The notes beneath the pieces are model-generated. The model had not been told where the DNA came from and did not search any database. It was given only the letters and a program-made list of their open reading frames with translations. DNA of 64,000 bases from Collimonas arenae (GTDB lineage: Bacteria; Pseudomonadota; Gammaproteobacteria; Burkholderiales; Burkholderiaceae_D): NCBI RefSeq assembly GCF_001584165.1, contig NZ_CP013233.1:2922620-2986619 (forward strand). The letters are read 5' to 3'. A program made the position numbers and the translations under genes. Below, one piece after another: positions 55,812-64,000 of the stretch (positions are counted from its first letter, which is position 1; every line of letters starts with the position of its first letter).

Positions 55812-56219
55812 CTATTCAACAGCCTGCACCTGCTCTGTCTTGGGTTTCAGCAGCGCCAATATTTGCTCCAGTTCATGGCGCACTTCAACCAGGTTGACTT
55901 CGTTTTTCCTGGCCTCCGGCGCAGCTTCAATCTCGGCACCAAGGCGGCCATCGAGCTTGTTGCGCGCGCCGCTGATGGTGAAGCCATGCTCGTACAACAG
56001 CTCGCGGATACGGCGAATCAACAGCACTTCATGGTGCTGGTAATAGCGACGGTTACCGCGACGCTTGACGGGCTTGAGCTGAGTAAACTCCTGCTCCCAA
56101 TAACGCAGCACGTGTGGCTTGACGCCGCACAGTTCGCTGACTTCGCCGATGGTGAAATAACGCTTGGCCGGAATCGGCGGCAATACGACCAGTTCGGACT
56201 TACTAATGCGATCGTTCAT
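55812..56219 (-). CDS. MerR-family regulator next to ihfA
   Basis: 135 aa. [29 protein letters not shown] (about 20-45) and [33 protein letters not shown]. Usual neighbour of ihfA in many proteobacteria; the target is unknown. Start overlaps the ihfA stop (ATGA). The C-terminus is a helical segment ending in TEQVQAVE. Confidence 0.9.
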   Translation of the reverse strand: MNDRISKSELVVLPPIPAKRYFTIGEVSELCGVKPHVLRYWEQEFTQLKPVKRRGNRRYYQHHEVLLIRRIRELLYEHGFTISGARNKLDGRLGAEIEAAPEARKNEVNLVEVRHELEQILALLKPKTEQVQAVE

Positions 56220-56650
56220 GAATTAGCTTGAAGGGCGGTAGTAAATTGTTGGATCGGCTGCAGGCTTGCAGCATCGACCATGCCTTTGAGTTTTTGGCTG
56301 GCGTGGAAAGTGACCACGCGACGAGCGGTGATCGGAATTTCTTCCCCGGTCTTCGGATTACGGCCCGGACGCTGCGGCTTGTCGCGCAACTGGAAGTTGC
56401 CGAAACCCGACAACTTCACCGATTCACCACGTTCCAACGCATTGCGGATTTCATCGAAAAACGTCTCGACCATGTCCTTCGCTTCGCGCTTGTTGAGGCC
56501 GACCTGTTCAAACAGGAGCTCGGCCAATTCCGCCTTGGTCAAGGTCGGCAAATTCTTTTCTGCCTGCGAACGGGCTTGCGCTTCGCGCATGGCCCGGTTC
56601 AGGTCGGCGTCCAGAACGGATTCAAATTCTACAGTCTGCATATTGTTCAT
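56216..56650 (-). CDS. ihfA: Integration host factor alpha subunit, N-terminally extended
   Basis: 144 aa against about 99 in E. coli. Residues 37-135 are the HU/IHF fold: [37 protein letters not shown], then [35 protein letters not shown] with the DNA-bending proline arm. The extra 36 residues ([20 protein letters not shown]...) precede. ATG at 56650; a TTG just before the conserved core would give a standard-length protein. IHF bends DNA in recombination and transcription. Confidence 0.9.
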   Translation of the reverse strand: MNNMQTVEFESVLDADLNRAMREAQARSQAEKNLPTLTKAELAELLFEQVGLNKREAKDMVETFFDEIRNALERGESVKLSGFGNFQLRDKPQRPGRNPKTGEEIPITARRVVTFHASQKLKGMVDAASLQPIQQFTTALQANS

Positions 56651-56757
56651 TCTATGGCTACGCCCCTGTCTTTTTGGAATTGCTGCTGCCGGAGCGCAAC
56701 GCGCACCGGCATTTTGCTGCAGGTTTTTATCATCAATTAGCGCTGCTCAAATGCAGA

Positions 56758-59184
56758 TCAAGCTCGCAATTTTGCTGTTGGCACCTTGCTGACAGCAGCG
56801 ATTAAAGCTGACATTGCGGCGTCCACTGTGTCATCTTGAAGGGTATTTTCAGTATCTTGCAAGGTAAAACGGAAAGCAAGACTTTTTTCGTCATTTTCCA
56901 GTCCCTTGCCATGATATTCATCAAATAAAACAATGGCTTGCAGAATTCGGCACGCAGGATTTTGTTGCTGCTCAGCAGCAAAAACGTCCATTAAATCCTG
57001 TGCATTGACCACTTGTTTGACCACCACTGCTAGGTCACGCACAACTGCCGGGAACTTGGAAATCTCGACGTAAGCAGGTACTTGCCTTTGCTGCAACGCC
57101 AGCGCATCGACTTCAAACAAGACCGGCGCCAACGGCAGATCGTACTTCTGCTGCAGACGCGGATGCAGTTCGCCGATAAAGCCGACTACCTGATCGCCCA
57201 ACAGCACTTGCGCCGAACGCCCAGGGTGCAAGGCCGGATGCTCCAATTTGGCAAAGCGCAATGCTGCCGGCGCAAACAGCGCTTCCAGGTCGGCCTTGAC
57301 GTCGAAGAAATCGACATTGCGGCTGGCCTGCCCCCACTGCTCTTCCGCTTGCGGACCATAGGCCAGCACAGCTACACGCTTCGGCTGTTCGAAACAGGCC
57401 ACTGCCAGCGGACCGTTCTGCACGTCCGGATTACGCGAATAGACCGCACCGGTTTCAAAGATCCGGACCCGGTTCAGCTTGCGATTCAGGTTGTACTTGA
57501 CGTTGGCTACCAGGCTGCCAACCAGCGACGAACGCATCACGCTCATCTGGCTGGCGATCGGGTTGAGCAACTTGATCGGCTGCAGGTTGCCGGCGAAATC
57601 GGCTTCCCAGGCTTCTTCGACAAAGCTGAAGTTGATCACTTCCTGATAATCCAGATCGGCCAGCTGGCGGCGAATCGTGAACAGCGAACGCTGCTGTTCC
57701 GGCGCGATATACATCGCGTTCGGCGCCACCGGCGGCAACGCCGGAATATTTTCAAAGCCATAGACGCGAGCGATTTCCTCGATCAGGTCTTCTTCGATTT
57801 CGATATCGAAACGGTAGGAAGGCGGCGTCACCGAAAACACGCCATTCTCTTGCGTGAATGCCAGGCCCAGGCGCGTGAAGATATCGGCGATCTGGCTGTC
57901 CGACAAAGGCACGCCGATGACCTTGATGGCGCGCGCGGTGCGCACGCTGACCGGATCGCGCTTCGGCAGGTTGACACTTTGATCGTCAATCGGACCGACC
58001 TTGGTTTCCGGCGTACCGCAAATTTCCAGCAGCAATGCGGTGATGCGTTCGATGTGCTCGACCGTGGTAGCAAAATCGACGCCACGTTCGAAGCGATGTC
58101 CGGCATCGGTCGAGAAATTGAAGCGACGGGCGCGGCCCTGGATCGCCTGCGGCCACCAGAACGCTGCTTCCAGATAGATGTTTTGCGTCTCCAGCGACAC
58201 TGCAGTGGCGTCACCACCCATGATGCCGGCCAGCGATTCGATCTGGCGCTCATCGGAGATCACGCCGATCCAATCGTCGACCGCAACTGTATTGCCGTTC
58301 AACAGTTTCAGCGATTCGCCCGGCTTGCCCCAACGTACATCAAGGCTGCCATGGATTTTATCGAGATCGAACACGTGGGTCGGACGACCCAATTCCAGCA
58401 TCACGTAGTTGGAAATATCCACCAGCGCCGAAATCGGCCGCTGGCCGCTGCGCTCCAGGCGCTGCTTCATCCATTGCGGTGTCGCAGCCTTGGCGTTCAA
58501 GCCGCGGATCACGCGTCCGGAAAAACGGCCGCACAGGTCCGGTGCCGAAATCTTGACCGGCAATTTCTCGTCGATCGTGGCGCTGACTTTCTTGAATGTC
58601 GGTTGCTTCAACGGCGTACCAGTCAAAGCTGAAACTTCACGTGCGACACCCAGCACCGACAGGCAGTCAGCCTTGTTTGGCGTCAGCTTGATGGTGAACT
58701 TGAGGTCATTCAGTTGGTAGTAGTCGCGGAAATTCTGGCCGACCGGCGCATCTTCTGGCAATTCCAGCAAACCGCCATGGTCTTCCGACAATTTCAATTC
58801 ACGCGCGGAGCACAACATCCCTTGCGATTCAACACCACGCAATTGGCCGAGCTTGATCTCGAACGGCTTGCCGTCTGCGCCCGGCGGCAATACTGCACCG
58901 ACCATTGCGCAAGGCACTTTCAGGCCCGGGCGCACATTCGGCGCACCGCAAACGATATTCAGCAAAGCGCCGGTGCCGACATCAACCTGACAGACATTCA
59001 GGCGATCGGCATTCGGATGCTTGGCGGTCTCGACCACCAGGCCGACCACGATATTGGTAAAAGGCGGCGCAACCGGCTCGACCTCTTCCACTTCAAGACC
59101 CGACATCGTCAGCAAATGGGACAATTCGTCCGAAGTCATCTTCGGATCGACCATGGAACGCAGCCAGCTTTCAGAGAATTGCAT
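56758..59184 (-). CDS. pheT: Phenylalanyl-tRNA synthetase beta subunit
   Basis: 808 aa. Domains in order: N-terminal segment, tRNA-binding OB fold (about 40-150), B3/B4 editing domain (about 215-385), B5 (about 405-475), catalytic-like core and the C-terminal anticodon-binding FDX-ACB (about 715-807, [14 protein letters not shown] ... [18 protein letters not shown]). ATG at 59184 ([10 protein letters not shown]) chosen over an upstream one because AAGG lies 9 bp before it. Partner of pheS, 137 bp upstream. Confidence 0.96.
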   Translation of the reverse strand: MQFSESWLRSMVDPKMTSDELSHLLTMSGLEVEEVEPVAPPFTNIVVGLVVETAKHPNADRLNVCQVDVGTGALLNIVCGAPNVRPGLKVPCAMVGAVLPPGADGKPFEIKLGQLRGVESQGMLCSARELKLSEDHGGLLELPEDAPVGQNFRDYYQLNDLKFTIKLTPNKADCLSVLGVAREVSALTGTPLKQPTFKKVSATIDEKLPVKISAPDLCGRFSGRVIRGLNAKAATPQWMKQRLERSGQRPISALVDISNYVMLELGRPTHVFDLDKIHGSLDVRWGKPGESLKLLNGNTVAVDDWIGVISDERQIESLAGIMGGDATAVSLETQNIYLEAAFWWPQAIQGRARRFNFSTDAGHRFERGVDFATTVEHIERITALLLEICGTPETKVGPIDDQSVNLPKRDPVSVRTARAIKVIGVPLSDSQIADIFTRLGLAFTQENGVFSVTPPSYRFDIEIEEDLIEEIARVYGFENIPALPPVAPNAMYIAPEQQRSLFTIRRQLADLDYQEVINFSFVEEAWEADFAGNLQPIKLLNPIASQMSVMRSSLVGSLVANVKYNLNRKLNRVRIFETGAVYSRNPDVQNGPLAVACFEQPKRVAVLAYGPQAEEQWGQASRNVDFFDVKADLEALFAPAALRFAKLEHPALHPGRSAQVLLGDQVVGFIGELHPRLQQKYDLPLAPVLFEVDALALQQRQVPAYVEISKFPAVVRDLAVVVKQVVNAQDLMDVFAAEQQQNPACRILQAIVLFDEYHGKGLENDEKSLAFRFTLQDTENTLQDDTVDAAMSALIAAVSKVPTAKLRA

Positions 59185-59321
59185 AGGTAAAACCTTCAAA
59201 AACCTGTATCAGGATTTTAGGTGACCATTCAGCGCACAGAGAGAGCTACACCTTCTGTATCACTCCCGCACACGCGAGGATGACGAAGTCGATGCTCCTG
59301 CGAATGCTGAACGGCGACAGT

Positions 59322-60337
<1,016 letters not shown>

Positions 60338-60451
60338 GCAGTTTTCCTGCTAGTTTTTTAGTACTGAGAATAGAGTTTAAAAGCCAGCGAAGCGTGGCGA
60401 ATTACACGGTCTGTGCGGCTCTGTCCCCAACTGACTAAATAAAACAGAATA

Positions 60452-60493
60452 TTAAAAACAGAAACGGGGCACAAGGTATTGACCTCTGCCCCG
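60452..60493 (-). terminator. Hairpin terminator between rplT and pheS
   Basis: Minus strand CGGGGC-AGAGGTCAATACCTTGT-GCCCCG with inner AGGT/ACCT pairing, followed by TTTCTGTTTTTAAT. It lies downstream of rplT and upstream of pheST, where E. coli has an attenuator; no Phe-rich leader ORF was seen here. Confidence 0.65.
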
Positions 60494-60548
60494 CTCGGGA
60501 TTGCCACGCTGCAAAATTCCGCAGCGTAGGCAAAACTACGCAAATAAT

Positions 60549-60908
60549 TTACGCAGCGATTTTGGCCTTGACTTGATTGACAATCGCAGCAAACGCTGGC
60601 TTGTCCATCACTGCCATGTCAGCCAGAACCTTACGGTCCAGCTCGATCGAAGCACGCTTCAGGCCATTCATGAATACGCTGTATGTCACGCCATGCTCAC
60701 GGGAAGCAGCGTTGATACGGGCGATCCACAATGCACGGAATACGCGCTTCTTGTTACGACGGTCACGGTACGCGTATTGACCAGCGCGCATGACTGCTTG
60801 CTTGGCAACACGGTAGACTTTACTGCGGCGACCGCGGTAACCCTTGGCAAGGGCTAGAACTTTTTTATGACGGGCACGAGCTGTAACCCCACGTTTTACT
60901 CTAGGCAT
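60549..60908 (-). CDS. rplT: 50S ribosomal protein L20
   Basis: 119 aa, basic. [39 protein letters not shown] and [22 protein letters not shown] are diagnostic. Binds 23S rRNA early in assembly and in known bacteria represses its own operon by binding the rpmI leader. AAGGAG precedes the ATG; rpmI lies 23 bp upstream. Confidence 0.98.
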   Translation of the reverse strand: MPRVKRGVTARARHKKVLALAKGYRGRRSKVYRVAKQAVMRAGQYAYRDRRNKKRVFRALWIARINAASREHGVTYSVFMNGLKRASIELDRKVLADMAVMDKPAFAAIVNQVKAKIAA

Positions 60909-60931
60909 AATAACTCCTTAATAGTGTGAGG

Positions 60932-61129
60932 TTAAGCGGTTGGCATCATGCGGGTAACGGATGCCATGTTTGTTTCATGGACACCGACGGAACCGCGCAA
61001 TTGACGTTTGTTCTTGGTAGTTTTCTTGGTCAGGATGTGACGTTTGAACGCTTGACCGCGTTTAACAGTACCACCTGGACGCACACGAAAGCGCTTTTTG
61101 GCGCTGCTCTTCGTTTTCATTTTTGGCAT
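60932..61129 (-). CDS. rpmI: 50S ribosomal protein L35
   Basis: 65 aa. [46 protein letters not shown] identifies L35. Its Shine-Dalgarno region contains a perfect hairpin between AAGGAG and the start codon (61138-61154). Cotranscribed with rplT. Confidence 0.97.
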   Translation of the reverse strand: MPKMKTKSSAKKRFRVRPGGTVKRGQAFKRHILTKKTTKNKRQLRGSVGVHETNMASVTRMMPTA

Positions 61130-61137
61130 GACACTAT

Positions 61138-61154
61138 CTGTCCTCTGAGGACAG
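61138..61154 (-). promoter_or_regulatory. Hairpin in the rpmI ribosome-binding region
   Basis: Minus strand order: AAGGAG (61160-61155), CTGTCCTC-A-GAGGACAG (61154-61138), ATAGTGTC, ATG (61129). AAGGAG is 25 nt from the ATG when unfolded but 8 nt away if the hairpin is looped out. The 3' arm contains AGGA, an alternative weaker SD at 11 nt. Confidence 0.7.
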
Positions 61155-61331
61155 CTCCTTTTTTAACATGATTGCAGGTGGCAACAATTCGTTGCGCTTG
61201 GATGCCTGCTCTCACTTGTTTAAACCCAGCTGCACAGCAGCCACAACTGGATTTCGCAGCGGGATCTGGCCTGCTGCTCTTTGGATGTTTTGCCAAGGTA
61301 ACTTGGCATCCACCACAAAACTTGATCAGTT

Positions 61332-61380
61332 GAGGACAGAGTAATTCGCCACGCTGCGGTGGCTCTTAAACTCTGTCCCC
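61332..61380. repeat. REP-like inverted repeat before infC end
   Basis: GAGGACAGAGT (61332-61342) and ACTCTGTCCCC (61370-61380) enclose AATTCGCCACGCTGCGGTGGC. A related half-copy with GCGTGGCGAATTAC and CTCTGTCCCC lies at about 60384-60429. Same style as repeats A and B at 54.4-54.9 kb (tc in place of ac). Confidence 0.65.
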
Positions 61381-61386
61381 AAATTA

Positions 61387-61911
61387 TTATTTTTTCTTCT
61401 TAGGCCCAATGATCATGATCATCTGGCGCCCTTCCATCTTCGGCCACTGCTCGACCTGGCCGTACGGCTCCAGATCTGCCTTCAGACGTTCCAACATGCG
61501 CATGCCGATGTCCTGGTGGGCCATTTCACGACCGCGGAAACGCAGCGTGATCTTGACCTTGTCGCCGTCTTCGTCCAGGAAGCGAGTCAAATTGCGCAGC
61601 TTGATGTTGTAATCGCCATCATCGGTACCCGGACGGAATTTGACTTCCTTGACCAGAATGACCTTCTGCTTCAATTTGGCTTCGTGCGCCTTCTTCTGCT
61701 CCTGGTACTTGAACTTGCCGTAGTCCATCAAGCGGGCTACCGGTGGCTGCGCCGTCGGTGCGATTTCCACCAGATCAACGTTTGCCTCTTCCGCCAAGCG
61801 GAAGGCCTCAGCCAGACTGACGATACCGAGTGCTTCGTTCTCGACACCGGTTAAGCGCAATTCTGGCGCAGTAATTTCGCCGTTGATGCGATGTGACTTG
61901 TCCGTAGCTAT
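61387..61911 (-). CDS. infC: Translation initiation factor IF-3, AUA start
   Basis: 174 aa. The conserved N-terminus [21 protein letters not shown] lies directly behind an ATA codon at 61911-61909, with AAGGAA 7 nt before it; there is no ATG, GTG or TTG in frame before the conserved sequence. IF-3 genes are known for rare starts (AUU in E. coli) that allow IF-3 to repress its own translation. The later [21 protein letters not shown] linker and C-domain [19 protein letters not shown] are typical. Sits between thrS and rpmI. Confidence 0.93.
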   Translation of the reverse strand: MATDKSHRINGEITAPELRLTGVENEALGIVSLAEAFRLAEEANVDLVEIAPTAQPPVARLMDYGKFKYQEQKKAHEAKLKQKVILVKEVKFRPGTDDGDYNIKLRNLTRFLDEDGDKVKITLRFRGREMAHQDIGMRMLERLKADLEPYGQVEQWPKMEGRQMIMIIGPKKKK

Positions 61912-61971
61912 TGCAGTTTCCTTTAAAAATCAAATAATTAAGCCGTGCTCTTGCGCTCCGGGTCTCCCCGT

Positions 61972-63877
61972 TCAGGCTTTGGTTTCAACCTCATTCTTGA
62001 GGCGCTCCACCAGTACGTCGATAGGCATCACACCCAGATCGACATTGCCCCGCGCTCGCACGGCCACTGTGTTTGCATCACGCTCTTTATCACCGACAAC
62101 CAGTATATAAGGCGGCTTCTGCAAAGAATGCTGCCGTATTTTATAGGTAATCTTCTCATTACGCAAATCGGTCTCTACTCTAAACCCTTGTTTCTTCAGC
62201 GTTTGTGCAACATTTTGAACATATTCGGCTTGCGCGTCGGAAATATTCAAAATAACAACTTGCACAGGAGCAAGCCACAACGGCATCGCACCAGCGTGGT
62301 TTTCAATCAACATGCCAATAAAACGCTCCAGCGAGCCGACAATAGCACGATGCAGCATGACCGGTACTTTACGGCCATTATCTTCAGTCACATATTCCGA
62401 GCCGAGGCGGCCCGGCATCGAAAAGTCGACTTGCATGGTGCCGCACTGCCAGGAGCGGCCGATCGAATCCTTCAGGTGATACTCGATTTTCGGACCATAG
62501 AAGGCGCCCTCGCCCGGCAACTCTTCCCACTCAGCGCCGGAAGCGCGAATGGCTTCACGCAAGGCATTTTCCGCCTTGTCCCAAACCTCTTCCTCGCCAA
62601 CCCGCTTTTCTGGACGCAGGGCCAGCTTGACCGCCACTTCAGTAAAGCCGAAATCGAGATATACCTTGCGCACCAGCTTATCGAAGATGGCAACCTCTTC
62701 CTGAATTTGCTCTTCTGTACAGAAAATATGGCCGTCATCCTGGGTAAAGCCGCGCACCCGCATCATGCCGTGCAAAGCGCCGGACGGCTCGTTGCGGTGG
62801 CATTGGCCAAATTCACCGAAACGCAAAGGCAGGTCGCGATAGCTGTGCAGGCTGGAATTGAAAATCTGGATATGACCAGGGCAATTCATCGGCTTCAACG
62901 CGTAGCTGCGGTTTTCCGATTCAGTGGTGAACATGCTTTCGCGATAGTTCTCCCAGTGACCAGTCTTTTCCCACAGGGAACGATCGAGAATCTGCGGCGC
63001 CTTGACTTCCTGATAACCATTGTCGTTATAGACACGGCGCATGAACTGTTCGACCTGCTGCCAGATCGTCCAGCCCTTGGCATGCCAGAAAATCAAGCCC
63101 GGCGCTTCGTCTTGGAAGTGGAACAGATCCAGCGCACGACCCAGTTTGCGGTGGTCGCGTTTTTCCGCTTCTTCCAGCATATGCAGGTAAGCTTCCTGCT
63201 CATCCTTCTTGGCCCAGGCAGTGCCGTACACGCGCTGCAGCATTTCATTCTTGGCATCGCCGCGCCAGTAGGCGCCGGCCAGCTTCATCAGCTTGAACAC
63301 TTTCAGCTTGCCGGTCGACGGTACGTGCGGGCCGCGGCACAGGTCAGTAAATTTACCTTCGGTGTAGAGCGAGACTTCCTGGTCTTGCGGAATCGAGCCG
63401 ATCAGCTCCGCCTTGTAGGCTTCGCCAATCGATTCAAAATAGGCAATCGCTTCATCGCGCGCCACGACTTTACGTGTGACAGGCTCATCCTTCTTGGCCA
63501 GCTCAGCCATCTTCTTTTCAATTCCAGCAGGTCTTCCGGAGTGAAAGGACGCTTGTAGGAAAAATCGTAGTAAAAGCCGTTTTCAATCACCGGACCGATC
63601 GTCACCTGCGCATCGGGAACAGTTCCTTGACCGCATAAGCCAGCAAGTGGGCAGTCGAGTGGCGGATGACTTCCAGGCCATCGGCATCCTTGTCGGTCAC
63701 GATCGCCAGATCGACATCCTTCTCGATCAGGTAGGAAGTATCCACCAGCTTGCCATCGACCTTGCCGGCCAGAGCCGCCTTGGCCAGACCGGCACCAATG
63801 CTGGCGGCGACCTGTGCCACTGTCAGTGGCGCATCGAATTGACGCTGTGAACCATCAGGAAGTTTGACTGCTATCAT
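61972..63877 (-). CDS. thrS: Threonyl-tRNA synthetase, with two apparent frameshifts
   Basis: Three frames carry one protein: [15 protein letters not shown] (TGS domain) to VKELFP, then [28 protein letters not shown], then [14 protein letters not shown] to the end. A base is missing near 63613 (CCCGATGC for CCCGGATGC) and another near 63523 (TTGAAAAG for TTGGAAAAG). Restored length is about 635 aa. Visible: editing-domain HSTAHLL, catalytic [16 protein letters not shown]-like region and the C-terminal anticodon-binding domain. ATG at 63877 fits the family start. Essential enzyme, so errors in the sequence are likely. Confidence 0.93.
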
Positions 63878-63951
63878 TTTGAGCCCCATATCGGCGGTCA
63901 CCTGGACCACGCCGGATTAAATTGAATGAACGTGTACTTTACAAAAACGCG

Positions 63952-63986
63952 GACGAAAAAAAACGCGGACCAGCCGCGCTTTTTTC
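63952..63986. terminator. Hairpin with flanking A- and T-runs upstream of thrS
   Basis: AAAAAAAACGCGG-ACCAG-CCGCGCTTTTTT. Symmetric, so usable on both strands: as terminator of whatever precedes thrS on the minus strand, or of a gene entering from the plus side. It might also act as a leader hairpin of thrS. Confidence 0.75.
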
Positions 63987-64000
63987 ATCATGCAGGTAGA

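Noticed and set aside
57082..58632. 516-codon open frame opposite pheT
   Set aside because: Lies wholly antisense to a certain gene, composition is Arg/Gln/Asp-rich shadow sequence, no ribosome site and no domain.
61945..63558. 537-codon open frame opposite thrS
   Set aside because: Antisense to thrS; a by-product of its codon pattern. No protein-like features such as family motifs.

Overview
The window reads as a chromosomal stretch of a betaproteobacterium of the Oxalobacteraceae type (Collimonas/Herbaspirillum/Janthinobacterium-like). This is inferred from the thrS-infC-rpmI-rplT-pheS-pheT-ihfA-merR order, a long-form LeuA, an NADH-flavin/azoreductase/LysR-rich gene content and mid-to-high GC codon use. 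No tRNA, rRNA, CRISPR array, integrase or transposase gene was recognised.

Layout. 1-5.9 kb: methionine import (metN end, metI, metQ), a ClpP-family protease subunit, cobalamin-independent methionine synthase metE (apparently frameshifted) and divergent metR. 5.9-22.3 kb: a block that looks inserted. It carries an Lnt-type apolipoprotein N-acyltransferase, a DUF192 gene and a complete-looking reverse-strand Tad/Flp pilus locus (two Flp pilins, TadG/E-like pseudopilins, CpaB, CpaC secretin, FHA-CpaF ATPase, TadB, TadC, TadD, TadE/F), then an OmpA-domain lipoprotein and an unknown secreted protein. A 64-bp perfect copy of the 3' end of metR sits at both edges (5861-5924 and 22265-22328); the last codons after it differ only synonymously, so both copies still encode the same MetR C-terminus. 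That is what is expected of an island integrated in the 3' end of metR.

22.3-32 kb: a CVNH-like lipoprotein, an M4 (thermolysin-type) secreted protease, a reverse-transsulfuration operon (cystathionine beta-synthase, cystathionine gamma-lyase/synthase, a decayed TPR gene) and a TonB-dependent receptor. 32-39.7 kb: a TctDE/QseBC-like two-component system, a MerR regulator with a carboxymuconolactone-decarboxylase-like protein, LysR + MFS transporter, a GNAT enzyme, a Fur-box-preceded unknown gene and a 46-aa DUF3096 membrane protein. 39.7-42 kb: leuA behind two short ORFs loaded with the rare Leu codon CTA, with hairpins: an attenuation-like leader, apparently doubled. 42-49.4 kb: azoR/LysR, ergothioneine genes egtB and egtD, an MsbA-like ABC exporter and an Old Yellow Enzyme. 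49.5-54.3 kb: LysR, then a NemR-type electrophile-defence cluster (nemR, yqhD, a CurA-like reductase, a DJ-1/PfpI protein) with two matching operator-like sites. 54.3-55 kb: a repeat-rich gene-free block. 55-63.9 kb: upp, then the reverse-strand translation cluster merR-ihfA-pheT-pheS-rplT-rpmI-infC-thrS.

Four single-base deletions break metE (one), pheS (one) and thrS (two). Because pheS and thrS are essential, sequencing or assembly error is the most economical reading, and it lowers confidence in any single frameshift here. The highlights for follow-up are the metR-flanked Tad island, the double CTA leader of leuA, the poly-G tract in a Tad lipoprotein gene, the hairpin placed between the Shine-Dalgarno and start of rpmI, and the AUA start of infC.
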